A DNA stretch of 64,000 nt from Cymbidium sinense (lineage: Eukaryota > Streptophyta > Magnoliopsida > Asparagales > Orchidaceae), in contig CM038229.1 of the NCBI GenBank assembly GCA_021442155.1, positions 71,382,443 to 71,446,442 on the forward strand, in the 5' to 3' direction. Every line of letters begins with the position of its first letter. Position 1 is the first letter of the stretch. The translations under genes were made by a program, and so were the position numbers. The notes under the pieces were generated by a model. The model did not search any database, had not been told where the DNA came from, and saw nothing but the letters and a program-made list of their open reading frames with translations. Of this stretch, positions 36,580 through 46,623 are shown one piece after another.

Positions 36580-37960
36580 AAGATTCTACCTCACTTTCCT
36601 CTGATAAGCATGACCCTATCGGTGAAGGTGCAACAAGAACCTCTTTAGAAAATCATATTCGTCGAATGGAAGAGTCTCAAAATGAGATAATTCGGCTTTT
36701 ATGAGAACACGACAGCCACTACTGCGAAAAATGCATCTCCCCCAAGATCGATCGTTAGCTAGGGGAGGTCAAAACGCTATCTGGCCTTCTCGCCATCAGT
36801 AAGTTCTTCAGGCTGTGATCGCGACCTCCTTGACACTGCTAGTTCTACTCATCCATATCTTGCAGCTCAATCGATTGCTAACCCACCAATTATTGCAAGT
36901 AGCTTGACATGCTCTCGTCCTTTTAATTCCACCCATCATGTTATACTTGCGAAATTACAATGCTTAGTGCGAGAAGAATTTCACCTTAAAGATGAAAATC
37001 ATCTTCTCTCTCATCATGGCTATTAGAAGTCTTCACCTTTGGCTGAAGCCATTCTTCAATATTCTATTCCCGTAGGTTTCAAGCTTCCATGCATTGACTC
37101 CTATGATGGGGCAACTGACCCATATGAACACATCGACCATTACACAACCATCATGCATATCCAACGAGCTCTTGACACACTACTTTGTCAGGTCTTTCCA
37201 GTCACCCTTAAGGGCCAGACTCGCACTTGATTCTACTCTCTTCCAAGGGGATCCATCCATACCTTTGACGAACTCGCCAAGATTTTTGTAGCACAATTCA
37301 TTACAAATTGTAGGATCATTAAAAAATTCCTTCATATCTCAGGCATTTGTCAAAATGAAGATGAATAACTTAAGGAGTACTTCCAAAGGTTCTTCTTGGA
37401 GGCTCGTCAAATACCTGGGGTAAAACCTGAATTACTAAGAGGAGTTTTCCTTGGAGGACTTTATCCTCGGCTTTTCTACTCATCACTAATGCGAGATACG
37501 GTTCGCTCATATGCCGACTTGGTTCATCATGTGGAAGCATAAATTTCTGCTGATGAGGCTATTAATGCCCATCGAAAATAATTTGAACAATCCACAAGAA
37601 AATATAAGAGTGCTCCTAGGAACATAGATCAACAATCCCATCAAAAGAAGCAATAAGACAGTCGTGATCTCCCTCCACAGCCCCACATCAATGACGTGAA
37701 CCACGACCATAAAAGGAATACACACCACTGAACATATCTCGTGTTAACATCTTGATGGCCATTTGAGATGAAGAGACCATTAAGTGGTCACATCCATTGA
37801 AACCAAATTCAGAAAATTAAGAGAAATATTGTCACTTTCATCGAAGTCGTGAACATACTACTGAGGCATGTAAACAACTCAAAGAATAGATCGAGAGGAT
37901 CATTCAACAAGGATATCTACGTCAATTTATGTATAATCAATCAACTCAAGCAAACATAAC
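36580..37960 (+). pseudogene. gag: gag of the family-1 element, decayed
   Basis: The capsid domain is seen at 37039-37230 with PVGFKLPCIDSYDGATDPYE and LDTLLCQVFPVTLKG, the typical Tat gag start. After a stop it continues IHTFDELAKIFVAQFITN and further on RGVFLGGLYPRLFYSSL (about 37440-37490). The zinc knuckle region near 37820-37870 reads YCHFHRSREHTTEAC followed by KQLKE, the C..H..H..C form of this lineage. At least four in-frame stops and some frameshifts. It would have formed the virus-like particle for reverse transcription in the cytoplasm. Confidence 0.85.
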
Positions 37961-38149
37961 TCCAATTGGGGGGCAACCGGGATAATCATCACAGAAATAA
38001 CAAAATAGTTGCCAGATAGTTGAAAAAATTGAAACAATCGTAGAAGGACCACTACTATCTAATCAAGTATTCATTGCCACCTCCGAAGAGCCAGAGTTAA
38101 AGAAATCCCGTATTGATCATTCCATCACTTTTAATGACTCAGACTTAGA

Positions 38150-38640
38150 AGGAGTCTAAGTTCCACATCAAGATTCACTTGTCATCAGTGCAGGGATCGG
38201 TGACACATGTTATAATGTTAAGAGAATTTTGATTGATAATGAGAGTTATGTCAATATTTTATTTTACTCCACATTTTTTAGCATGGGCATGGTTAAGGAA
38301 AAGTTTCAATCTGCTGTAGGACCATTATATGAGTTTGATAATTGTCCTGTGCTAGTGGAGGGAGCAATTACCCTTCTTATTGTTCTCAAAAAATTTTCTC
38401 GATAAGTGACTCATTCAATTCAATTCATGGTGGTCAAGTCAGATTCAGCATACAATGCAATCTTTGGAAGGCCCCTCCAATAAATCTTTGGTGATGTTAC
38501 TTCAGTACCTCATCTTAAGATGAAAATTTCAACCCTTATTGGGGTTAGAATGGTCTATGAAAATCAACAAATAACACAATCATATTACCTCAGACATGTT
38601 CAACCACGCCCTTCGGTGACCTTTAACATCGAAAATTTTA
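38150..38640 (+). pseudogene. Aspartic protease domain of the family-1 polyprotein
   Basis: KRILIDNESYVNILFYS (about 38220-38270) occupies the place of the retropepsin active site, normally D-S/T-G-(A/S). The aspartate remains, but the next residues are N-E, so catalysis is lost. FMVVKSDSAYNAIFGRP (about 38425-38475) is the usual second conserved stretch before the RT leader. The frame is interrupted by several stops. Confidence 0.75.
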
Positions 38641-38727
38641 ATTTTTGAGATGAAGAAGTATCCTAGAGGGCTTTGCCTGTAGAAGACTTGCTCCCTATTT
38701 CATTACCAGATGACCAACTTTTATGAA

Positions 38728-39720
38728 TAGTGCAAGTCAGATCTCTGCTCTTAAACGAAGAGAGGGTAAAATATATAAACTTCTTGTGCAAGAATCAAGA
38801 CATCTTTGCTTGGAGTCCGACATATATGCCTGGGGTCGACCTTAATGTGATTATGCACTCCCTCAAGATTAATCTAACATTTAAACCGGTCATCCAAAAG
38901 AAGCGGAGTCTTGCACCTGATTGCCTCCAAGCTATTGAACAAGAAGTTAACAAGTTCTTAGAAGCAAGATTCATATGAGAAGTATATTACCCTACATGGC
39001 TAGCAAATGTTATCATGGTTAAGAAAATAAATGAAACTTGAAGAATGTATATTGATTACACTGATCTCAACAAAGCTTGCCTGAAAGATAGTTTTTCCCT
39101 CCCCCGAATTGATCAATTGATTGATGCTACATCTGGACATCAAATGCTCAATTTTTAGATGCTTACTCAGGTTTCAACAAAATAAAAATGGACTAAATGG
39201 ATGAAGAAATCACATCTTTTTAAATATATAAATGTTTATATTGTAACCAAGTTATGCCTCTTAGGCCACACAATGGAGTTATATGTGGACCTCATGTTAG
39301 TAGAAAGCTTGAAGGAATCATAATATATTTTTGACTTAGAAATATGCTTTAACCTTCTTCGACGTTATAACATGCGACTCAACCCAAGTGAGTGTGCTTA
39401 TGGGGTTACGCCAGAAAAATTTCTTAGTTCATGGTCACCTATCGTTGGATTGAAGCTAATCCCAAGAAAATTAGAGCGCTCAGAGATATGGCTTCTCCAA
39501 AGAATATCAAGGAAGTTCAATGCTTAAATGAACAAATTGCTGCCTTATCTCGCTTCTTAGCTCATTATGGAGTAAATACTTGCCACTCTTTAAAATATTA
39601 AAGGGAGCTAAAAAATAATAATTTTCAGTGGACTGATGAATGTCAAGCTACTTTTGAGCAACTAAGAGAATATTTAGCATCTCCACCCTTACTATCCAAA
39701 CTTATCCAAGGAGAGATATT
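38728..39720 (+). pseudogene. Reverse transcriptase domain of the family-1 polyprotein
   Basis: The N-terminal part is intact at 38730-38978: QDIFAWSPTYMPGVDLNVIM and QEVNKFLEARFI. It continues after a stop with WLANVIMVKK, YIDYTDLNKAC and FSLPRIDQLIDATSGHQML. The following palm region is shortened and frameshifted. The catalytic YVDD box reads YVDL at 39282-39293, so the second aspartate is gone. Thumb and connection sequences follow around 39440-39720. Not functional. Confidence 0.85.
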
Positions 39721-39735
39721 ATACTTATATCTCGT

Positions 39736-40030
39736 AGTCTCTTCCCACACAATAACCTCAATTTTAGTGCAAGAGGAAAATGCGATACAATGACCAATTT
39801 ACTATGTTAGCAAAATTCTCTCCGACATAGAAAGTCGTTATTCACTAGTAGATAAGATGGCTTTGGCTTTATTTTTCTAGCGAAACTCTTCCCATGAAAT
39901 AAGCTCAGTTTTAGTGCAACAGAAAAATTTATTATAACTACCAATTTATTATGTTAGTAAAATTATCTCCGATATAGAAAGTCATTATCCACTAGCAGAT
40001 AAGATGGCTTTGGCTTTAGTTTTCTCAGCG
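39736..40030 (+). repeat. 147 bp direct duplication inside pol
   Basis: The block from TCTTCCCACACAATAACCTC to ATGGCTTTGGCTTTATTTTT is repeated at once as TCTTCCCATGAAATAAGCTC to GATGGCTTTGGCTTTAGTTT. GATGGCTTTGGC starts at 39856 and 40003, a step of 147 bp or 49 codons. The copies now differ at many bases, so the duplication is old. Confidence 0.85.
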
Positions 40031-40229
40031 TGAAAATTACGTCCATACTTCTAAGCACACACCATCGATGTTTATACCCATTTACTGTTGAGGGCCATTC
40101 TACAGAAACCAAAGGCATCTGGAAGGTTAATCAAATAATCCATAGAATTGAGAGAGTTTGATATTCAATTTCTACCCAGGCCAGATATAAAATCTCAAGT
40201 ACTCACAGACTTTATAGTTGAGTGCACTG

Positions 40230-40690
40230 TCCCTACTCCAAATGGGCTATCTATTACACCCATTTTATCTCCTCAATGGACCCTCTATGTTGATGGAGCT
40301 TCAGGAAATGCTGGTGCTAGAATAAGAATCTTACTTATTTTCCCCCAACAGGATACCTTAGAGTATGGACTTTGATTAAAATTCCTTGCAACTAATAATG
40401 TGGCTGAATATGAGGCTCTCATCATAAGGTTAAGACTTGTCATTGATTGTGAAGCGTAAAACTTAATGTTCTACACTAACTCTCAGCTTATTACCTCCCA
40501 GGTTGAGGGAGACTTTAATGCTCATAATTCCTAGCTAGCATAATACCTCAGCTTGGTAAGGTCACTTCTTGCCCATATCAAGACACATCAAATCATTCAC
40601 ATACTTCAAGAGAAGAACACTTGAGCTGATGCTCTCACTAAGCTCGTTACCTCTGCTTTAGGGATCTATTTAAGAGAAGGTGTGTTGAGA
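40230..40690 (+). pseudogene. RNase H domain of the family-1 polyprotein
   Basis: LYVDGASGNAGARI (first catalytic Asp) begins near 40286, then NNVAEYEALI (catalytic Glu, about 40395). The third acidic position reads FYTNSQL instead of the usual T/TDSQL, so an Asp has become Asn. It ends with the linker motif ADALTKLVTSA (about 40628). Stops are present. Confidence 0.8.
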
Positions 40691-40779
40691 AAATATATTT
40701 TTCTCGTATCCAAGGGTCATGGATAATATAAAAAATTAATGAGACAAAGGAACTTTCGTAGATGAACCCCATCCTATCC

Positions 40780-41984
40780 TTTCTAAAAGAATGGACCCTT
40801 CCTGAAGACCCAACTACTGCAACTCATCTTCGAAGATAAGCCGTAAACTTTATTATTATCAGAGGTGAATTATACAAACAATATTTTTTTGAGCCATACC
40901 TTAAATGCCTCTCACTATCAGAGGCTGATTATGCATTAAGAGAGGTTCACTCTAGAATATATGGAGAACACCTAGGAGGAAGGGCGCTAGCCATTAAAAT
41001 CACGAGTCAAGGATTCTATTGGCCTACGATGAGGAAAAATGCCTTGGATTTCATAAAAAAATATGCGATTTGTCAGTTACACTCTAACCTCTCTAATACA
41101 CCATATACATAGCTCTCATCCCTTCAAAGCCCATGAAATTTTGCTTAATGGGAAATTGATATCATAGGACCTTTTCTAGTAGCATCAGGGTAACAAAAGT
41201 TTATCATTTTAGTTGTCAACTATTTCACTAAATGGGTGGAGGCTGAACCACTCGCTAAAATCATGAAGGAAAATGCTAAACAATTTATTTGGAGAATATA
41301 ATATGCCGATTCGATCTCCCTGCAAAGATCATCACCGATAATGAAACCCAATTTACTGGAAAAGTATTTACGTCTTTTTGTAAAGATCTTCACATTCAGC
41401 TGCTGCATACGGCTATAGCCCACCTCAAACTAATGGGTAGACTGAAGCTACCAACATGACTATACTCAAAGGGTTAAAAGTACACCTCAAGAAGCCTGTG
41501 AGGCAATAGGTTGAGGAGCTCTCTAGTGTTCTTTGGGCTTACTGCACTACTTCACAAACTCTGACTGGTGAGACACCCTATAATTTGTGTTTCAGCATAG
41601 AGGCTATTATACTAATAGATATTGGAATTTCATGTCCAAGAGTTTAAAGATTCAATCATAATAGCAATGAAGAAAAACTTAGAACTTGAACCTACTACCC
41701 AAAACTCATGACAAGACCCTACTTCGGACTGCTTCCTACCACCAAAGAGTAGCTTGTCACTTCAATAAAAGAGTGAAACCCCATCCCATCTCTGTCAGTG
41801 ACTTGGTCCTGTGAAGTCTTGAAGCTGCTAGCAAAGTCCCTCAACGCAATAAGCGCTTACCTCTTTGGGATGACCCTTATGTGGTTACAGTTATGGTCAA
41901 GCCAAGAGCATTTAAGCTCAAGGATTTGAAGGAAAAAATCTTGCCTTAAACTTGGAACACGGAGAATCTCCGAAAGTATTATTA
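40780..41984 (+). pseudogene. Integrase domain of the family-1 polyprotein
   Basis: The zinc-binding HHCC region is at about 40920-41085 (REVHSRIYGEHLGGRALA, GFYWPTMRKNALDFIKK); its first Cys reads Tyr (KKYAICQ). The core begins WEIDIIGPFL (about 41150) and VNYFTKWVEAEPLA. After that come frameshifts, and the later catalytic residues cannot be read in frame. The C-terminal part ends LWDDPYVVTVMVKPRAFKLK and ENLRKYY near 41983, the normal end of Tat integrases. No chromodomain. Confidence 0.82.
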
Positions 41985-42177
41985 GTGATTTTTACTGCAT
42001 AAATATTGTAACCTTTATTTTATCTCATTTGTCATTTCCTCTTCAACTCATATCTTTGTTAAATTATCTTGTGATAATACTGTATCACTGACCTTATCAA
42101 AGTAATGAGTTTATGGCCTTTTCTTTCAAGTTTGTTGCATATAAATAATTTTCTTCATTTAATCCTCCCACTTGAGG

Positions 42178-42480
42178 AATGCACAACTCACGTCGTGTCT
42201 CAGTCGGGGCATGATCAATCCTAAGGGGATTTGATCGGACCTCTTTGATATAGGTAAGAAGTCAAGTAACACCGTGGATAATACCTAGGATAAGTCAAAA
42301 AGTCCTTGGTGGACATTCCATGGCCTCTTCCATATAGGTAAGACGTCAAATAATATTTTGACTAACACCTAAGATAGGTCATAAAGTCCTTGTGGACTTC
42401 TCACGAACTCTTTCGTACTGGTTAGTGTTGTCGAATAATATTCTGAACAATCACTTTGGATAGGTCCAAAAAAATGAGAC
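42178..42480 (+). repeat. 3' repeat of the family-1 element (82-84 bp, 3 units)
   Basis: CCTCTTTGATATAGG, CCTCTTCCATATAGG and ACTCTTTCGTACTGG start near 42240, 42324 and 42406, each followed by GTCAA(G/A)TAA and GGATAGGTC(A/C)AAAA words. This is the source unit of the 82 bp part of array 2 at 10850-11400. The preceding segment 42178-42240 (GGGGCATGATCAATC) matches the anchor at 11380-11450. Confidence 0.8.
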
Positions 42481-42615
42481 AAATTATCCAAAATTTTTAG
42501 TTCACTAATGTCATTGATAGCTCTATCATGATGATATAAGAAAGAATTAAAATTTTGGATACAATAAAAAAATGAAACATAGATAAAAGGAAAAGAAATG
42601 CATCCTCAAGTGATA

Positions 42616-44257
42616 CTACATGATATCAATATCCTCCTCATCGCTGGAAGATGCTCCCTTAAACTCACTTTCAACCCCTTCATCTCGAATGCAAAGGGTC
42701 TTGATTGAGAGATAGATCGAATATTAGCCCTTTTTTGCTATGTAGCAAATTCTTTAGAATCCTCATATGAAGCCTTTCTCTAAACATTGGTGCTCTAAGT
42801 CCTTCACTTCAACATCAAGAATATGATTATGAGCATCTTGGATATGATCCTCAATAACATCACGATAAGTTAGGGAGTTAATAAAGTCTTCCACTGCCTT
42901 TAAGGATACAACATTTGCTTTCGCTTCTGACATAATAAGCTCTTTCTCAGAAAGATGATCTTGTAATATTTCTTCTCCAGTTCAAGTACCTTCTTCTCCA
43001 CTACAAATGCCTTGAGTATTTTCTCTTTTTGGTGAGTCTCTACCCTCACCTCAATCAGCTCATCACGAGTAAGCTCCACCTCTGACGCTGGAGAGAAAGA
43101 GAAGTTAACATGTCCATCAGCTCAATTCTACACCCAGTTATTTGATCCTCCAGAGCTGCCACTTCTTTGGCTTTAGCATTCATCTTTCACTCATACTCGC
43201 ATTGCAAGTATTTTACCTTCACAAATTTAGTATTTCACTCATCTAGAGTGACACCCAAATGAGCCATAAGCCCTAATGTTTGAGTTACCTGTAATAAAAA
43301 AATATAAATATTACACAAAGAAAAAAGGAAAGAAGAAAGAGAAAGAGAAGATAATTTACTAATTCATCTGCTCATTGACGTCCAATGCATACATGCTTTA
43401 GCACATCTTTAGGAATATGTGACTTCAAGAGATGAATCCCCCCATTATGAGTTGAGATAGCTAAACTCTCAGAGGCCAACTGGGGGAGAGCATCTTCTCC
43501 AAATATTTGACATAATTACTCCGGCACATGTCTTCTTTTTCTTTAAAGAAGAAGCATTATTGTCACCATGATTTCGTAACGGGCTTCTTGAAAGAATCCT
43601 GTGAATATGAGGAGACCTTTCATTACCTTTACTTCATCTATTCAGTGGAAGAGCATGAGATCTCACTGCCTGAATGGAAAGGCCAACCTTGAATATTCTA
43701 TCTTCAATTATATACTTGCCAATGACGTAACTCATGTTGTAAGATTTCTACATTAGGAATATTGAGAGTTGATAGGATTTCATTCTCTTCAATCAGTAAT
43801 GGATCTGGAAGGTCGTTCAATCTTCCCCATCTCTAAAGGAAACCCCACTCATTTTTCACAAAAAAGAACCCATTAGACCAACTTATAGATGGATTCAATG
43901 CTGAAAATTCTATCTAATTATTTATACATCGATATGAAACACGTCCTTGAGAATCACATGTGAACCTATACATTCTGCATAAGTACTTGATGTTCAAAGT
44001 CACACCACGCTCTCTAAGGAAGAAAATCAAACCAACGATAATCACTAAAGCTTGAAATAAAAATTGTGACAAAGCTACACCACATATTTTTAAAAACCTC
44101 AATCAATTCAGAAGTCAAAGGGAATCGCAGTCCCGCACGAAAAATCATCTCAAAAATAGTAAGGTATCTTTGCAGAGAAAAACGTGCCCAATCAGAATTT
44201 TTGGCAACAAGAGCCATCAACTCATTTGGGAAATAAAATTTCTTATGGAGCACCATT
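42616..44257 (-). pseudogene. Antisense extra ORF of the Tat element (gypsy-type transposon ORF)
   Basis: Minus strand, downstream of and opposed to pol. The N-terminal part at 44256-43914 reads FPNELMALVAKNSDWARFSL and FEMIFRAGLRFPLTSELIEV. A frameshift is followed by LKICGVALSQFLFQALVIIVG. This resembles the 'putative gypsy type transposon' domain (PF04195-like) often found in extra ORFs of plant Tat elements. The C-terminal part is a charged coiled-coil region (KAKEVAALEDQITGCRIELM; HIQDAHNHILDVEVKDLEHQ) ending in an acidic tail SSSDEEDIDIM before TAG at 42618-42616. A likely 71 bp intron lies at 43289-43359. The role in the element is unknown. The copy has frameshifts and is cut upstream by a LINE. 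Confidence 0.72.
43289..43359 (-). other. Putative intron in the antisense ORF (71 bp)
   Basis: On the minus strand: donor GAATTA|GTAAATTATC, a run of CTTTCTCTTTCTTCTTTCC, then AT-rich sequence and acceptor TTTTTTTATTACAG|GTAACT. Coding-like sequence lies on both sides. Length and base composition suit a plant intron. Confidence 0.5.
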
Positions 44258-44270
44258 AAATTATCAGCTG

Positions 44271-44275
<5 letters not shown>

Positions 44276-44301
<26 letters not shown>

Positions 44302-44980
44302 CCTTTATCCCAATAAGTGGGGTCGGTTACAAGAATCCTTTGTCTCCATTGTGTCCTATCATGTGTCAAAATCTTATTTAATTCAAGTATACTAAAGTCA
44401 TTTTTTATACATCTTAACCAAGTCATTTTAGGTCTACCTCTACCTTTCTTAATATAAGATAAATCTAATACATCTACTCTTCTAGCCGGGTCATCAGATG
44501 GTCGATGCTTTATGTGGCCAAACCATCTAAAATGACTCTCTCTAATCTTATCTGTCGTTGCAGCTACTCCAATGTTTTCCCGAACATACTCATTTTGCAT
44601 TTTATCTCTAAGAGTAAAGCCACTCATCCACCTGAGCATCCTCATCTGTGTAACACTTAACTTAGCCTTATGCTTCTCTTTTATTGGCCAACATTCGTCA
44701 TAAGTCATTGGGTCGTCTACCACCCTCTTATAAAATTTTCCTTAAGTTTAAGTGGAACTTTTCTATCACACAATAGAATAGATGCATTCCTCCCCTTCAA
44801 CCATCCAACTTGAATTCTACTAATAACATCTCCATCTATTTCAGCATCATTTTGAACAATAGAGCCTAAATATCTGAATCGCTCACTCTTATTAATGACT
44901 TGTTCACCTAACGCCATAACACTATCACTAGAACTTCTACAGCTAAAATTACACTCCATATATTTAGTTTTAGATCTACT
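44276..44980 (-). mobile_element. 5'-truncated RTE LINE with 18 bp target duplication
   Basis: Flanked by AAATTATCAGCTGTGATA (44258-44275) and AAATTATTAACTGTGATA (44981-44998), an 18 bp target duplication with two differences. The minus strand encodes the end of an RTE protein: [20 protein letters not shown] and RNASILLCDRKVPLKLKENF (44959-44717), then KLSVTQMRMLRWMSGFTLRD, SHFRWFGHIKHRPSDDPARR and KKGRGRPKMTWLRCIKNDF (44723-44256). The tail is (TTG)n, seen as (AAC)n at 44276-44302. Only ~705 bp inserted, with no reverse transcriptase core. It split the antisense ORF of the host retrotransposon and is one of the youngest LINE copies here. Confidence 0.9.
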
Positions 44981-45419
44981 AAATTATTAACTGTGATAGT
45001 GGATTATATATCATCTATAGTTGTCATGCTATTGATTTTCTTTCGGCCATCATTTTGCAAAAATACATGATAAATGTGAAACAAAAAGGAGAGAAAGACA
45101 AATGTCTGAGAAGTGTGTGAAGCAACTCACTTACATCAATACTTGGACAAATCCTTTCCTAACTTTCTTGCTCACGGACAGTTTTAGATAAAATTTTTCA
45201 CCTCCGATCTGATAAAAAATATACGTATACATATGAGGTCATAAAAAAGCTATTTCTCTCTAATGATACTCTGAAATTACCTGCTAGAGTTTTTGAGTTT
45301 TTTAAGGGGTGGTTCCTAATTGACACTTCCCGCCACCTTGGCAGTTATCAACTACTGAGCCATCCATTGGAGTTTCAAGAAATTCAATTTTCTATAATAA
45401 AAAGTAGAAAATGCGGTCT

Positions 45420-45975
45420 TGATCACCTCCAAACCCGGTTAGTCCGGCGATGATAGTTGACACCTATTTCGAGAGAAAACTGGAGCATCATCATATGAAC
45501 CACGGGCCCTGATTGCCTCCAAACTCAGTCGGTCTAACGAGGACAGTTGACGCCTCTCTCAAGGAAAAAACTAGAGCCTCGCTGTATGAACTACATGTCT
45601 TGATTGCCTCTAAGCCTGGCCAGTCTGACGAGGATAGTTGACACCTCTCTCGAGGGAAAACTGGAGCCTCGCTGTATGAACCACGGGCCTTGATCACCTC
45701 CAAACCCGATCGGTCTGATGAGAACAGTTGATTCCTCTCTCGAGGGAAAATTAGAGCCTCACTGTATGAACCACGGGCCTTGATCACCTCCAAACCTAGT
45801 CGGTCCGATGAGGACAGTTGATGCCTCTCTCGAGGGAAAATCAGAGCCTCGCTATATGAACTACGGGCTTTGATTACTTCCAAACCCGATCGGTCTGACG
45901 AGGACAGTTGACACCTCTCTCGAGGAAAAAATGGAGCCTCACCGTATGAACTACGGGTCTTGATCATCAAAACAA
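45420..45975 (+). repeat. 90 bp tandem array in the 3' region of the family-1 element (~6 units)
   Basis: GATTGCCTCC/GATCACCTCC words start at 45511, 45602, 45692, 45782, 45872 and 45962, a regular 90 bp step. Each unit carries GACAGTTGACACCTCTCTCG, GAGGGAAAA and CCTCGCTGTATGAACCACGG. The minus strand stays open for 159 codons (45491-45970) with a 30-residue repeat (PRERHQLSSSDRLGLEVIKA). The same unit forms the degenerate array at 9470-10745. Flanking blocks 45312-45415 and 45976-46020 are shared too. Confidence 0.93.
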
Positions 45976-46559
45976 ATAACCTTCTTTTTAGAAAAAGGTC
46001 AGAGCTTCGCTGACAAAAGAAAATTTTTTTTATTATCCATAGCCCTTAAATTTCTACTGGATATCATCTAACGCAGATGAACATTAAACCATATGCGAGA
46101 AAATTGTGTCTCCTTACTTGACTTGAAGGGGGGATTTTTATGGATCCACAATAGGGGCAAAAAGAGAATAAATTTTGAGAAAAAATTGAAAATATTTAAA
46201 TGAAATTCAAAATTTCTAGACTCAATTATATCTTTCCTTTTATAAAAGTAAAAAAAAGGAAAAAATAAATAAAAATTCAAAAAAAATAAAAAAAACCCAA
46301 AATTTTCCCTCACTAGCGTGGTTTACATGCCGGTAGGGCACCGCCCCACGCCTCCGCCAGGCCAAGGCTCGTGATCCTATGCCGCCCACAGCATGGCAGG
46401 CTCGTGACCCGCACGCACAGCCTCAGACCCTGCCTGCGGATCATAGTCTTGTGCACCCATGAAGATCTATTCTCTCAAACTATATGTGACACAAAGGTTA
46501 ATGAACCCGCAAATTTTATTAACATTAAAAAAGTTAATATTTTTAATTATTTGGCATGT

Positions 46560-46604
46560 ATTTTTGGATGGTAGAGATAATGTCATCCAAAAATAGGGAG
46601 AAAC
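46560..46604 (+). promoter_or_regulatory. PPT with upstream hairpin of the family-1 element
   Basis: ATTTTTGGATG (46560-46570) and CATCCAAAAAT (46584-46594) form a perfect 11 bp stem with a 13-base loop. AGGGAGAAAC follows, then the LTR start TGATATGTCATTG at 46605. The purine run is the expected plus-strand primer. The short element at 8884-8929 keeps the stem and spacing. Confidence 0.7.
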
Positions 46605-46623
46605 TGATATGTCATTGAAAACT
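46605..46623 (+). repeat. Interrupted 3' LTR of the family-1 element (first 19 bases)
   Basis: TGATATGTCATTGAAAACT matches the start of the 5' LTR (TGATATGTCACTGAAAATT). It then breaks off at the TG of a family-2 LTR. The remaining ~1 kb must lie beyond the right edge of the window. Confidence 0.8.

Larger units (their letters stand above)
35359..46623 (+). mobile_element. Family-1 Tat-like Ty3/gypsy element, autonomous type, decayed
   Basis: 5' LTR 35359-36433, PBS from 36434, gag, protease, RT, RNase H, integrase to about 41984, 82-84 bp repeats, antisense ORF (42616-44257, minus), LINE insertion (44276-44980), 90 bp array (45420-45975), hairpin and PPT (46560-46604), and the first 19 bases of the 3' LTR (46605-46623). 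The rest of the 3' LTR has been displaced by a family-2 insertion. Gene order RT-RH-INT, the gag type, no chromodomain, the antisense extra ORF and repeat-rich 3' sequence all fit the Tat lineage. Stops and frameshifts occur in every domain, so it is dead. Confidence 0.88.

Noticed and set aside
43914..44256. Membrane protein gene from hydrophobic minus-strand frames
   Set aside because: They join as the N-terminal domain of the Tat antisense ORF. The hydrophobic stretch is part of that domain, split by a frameshift.
45491..45970. 159-codon frame as an independent gene
   Set aside because: Pure tandem repeat with no non-repeat domain. Kept only as a finding because its phase is preserved.
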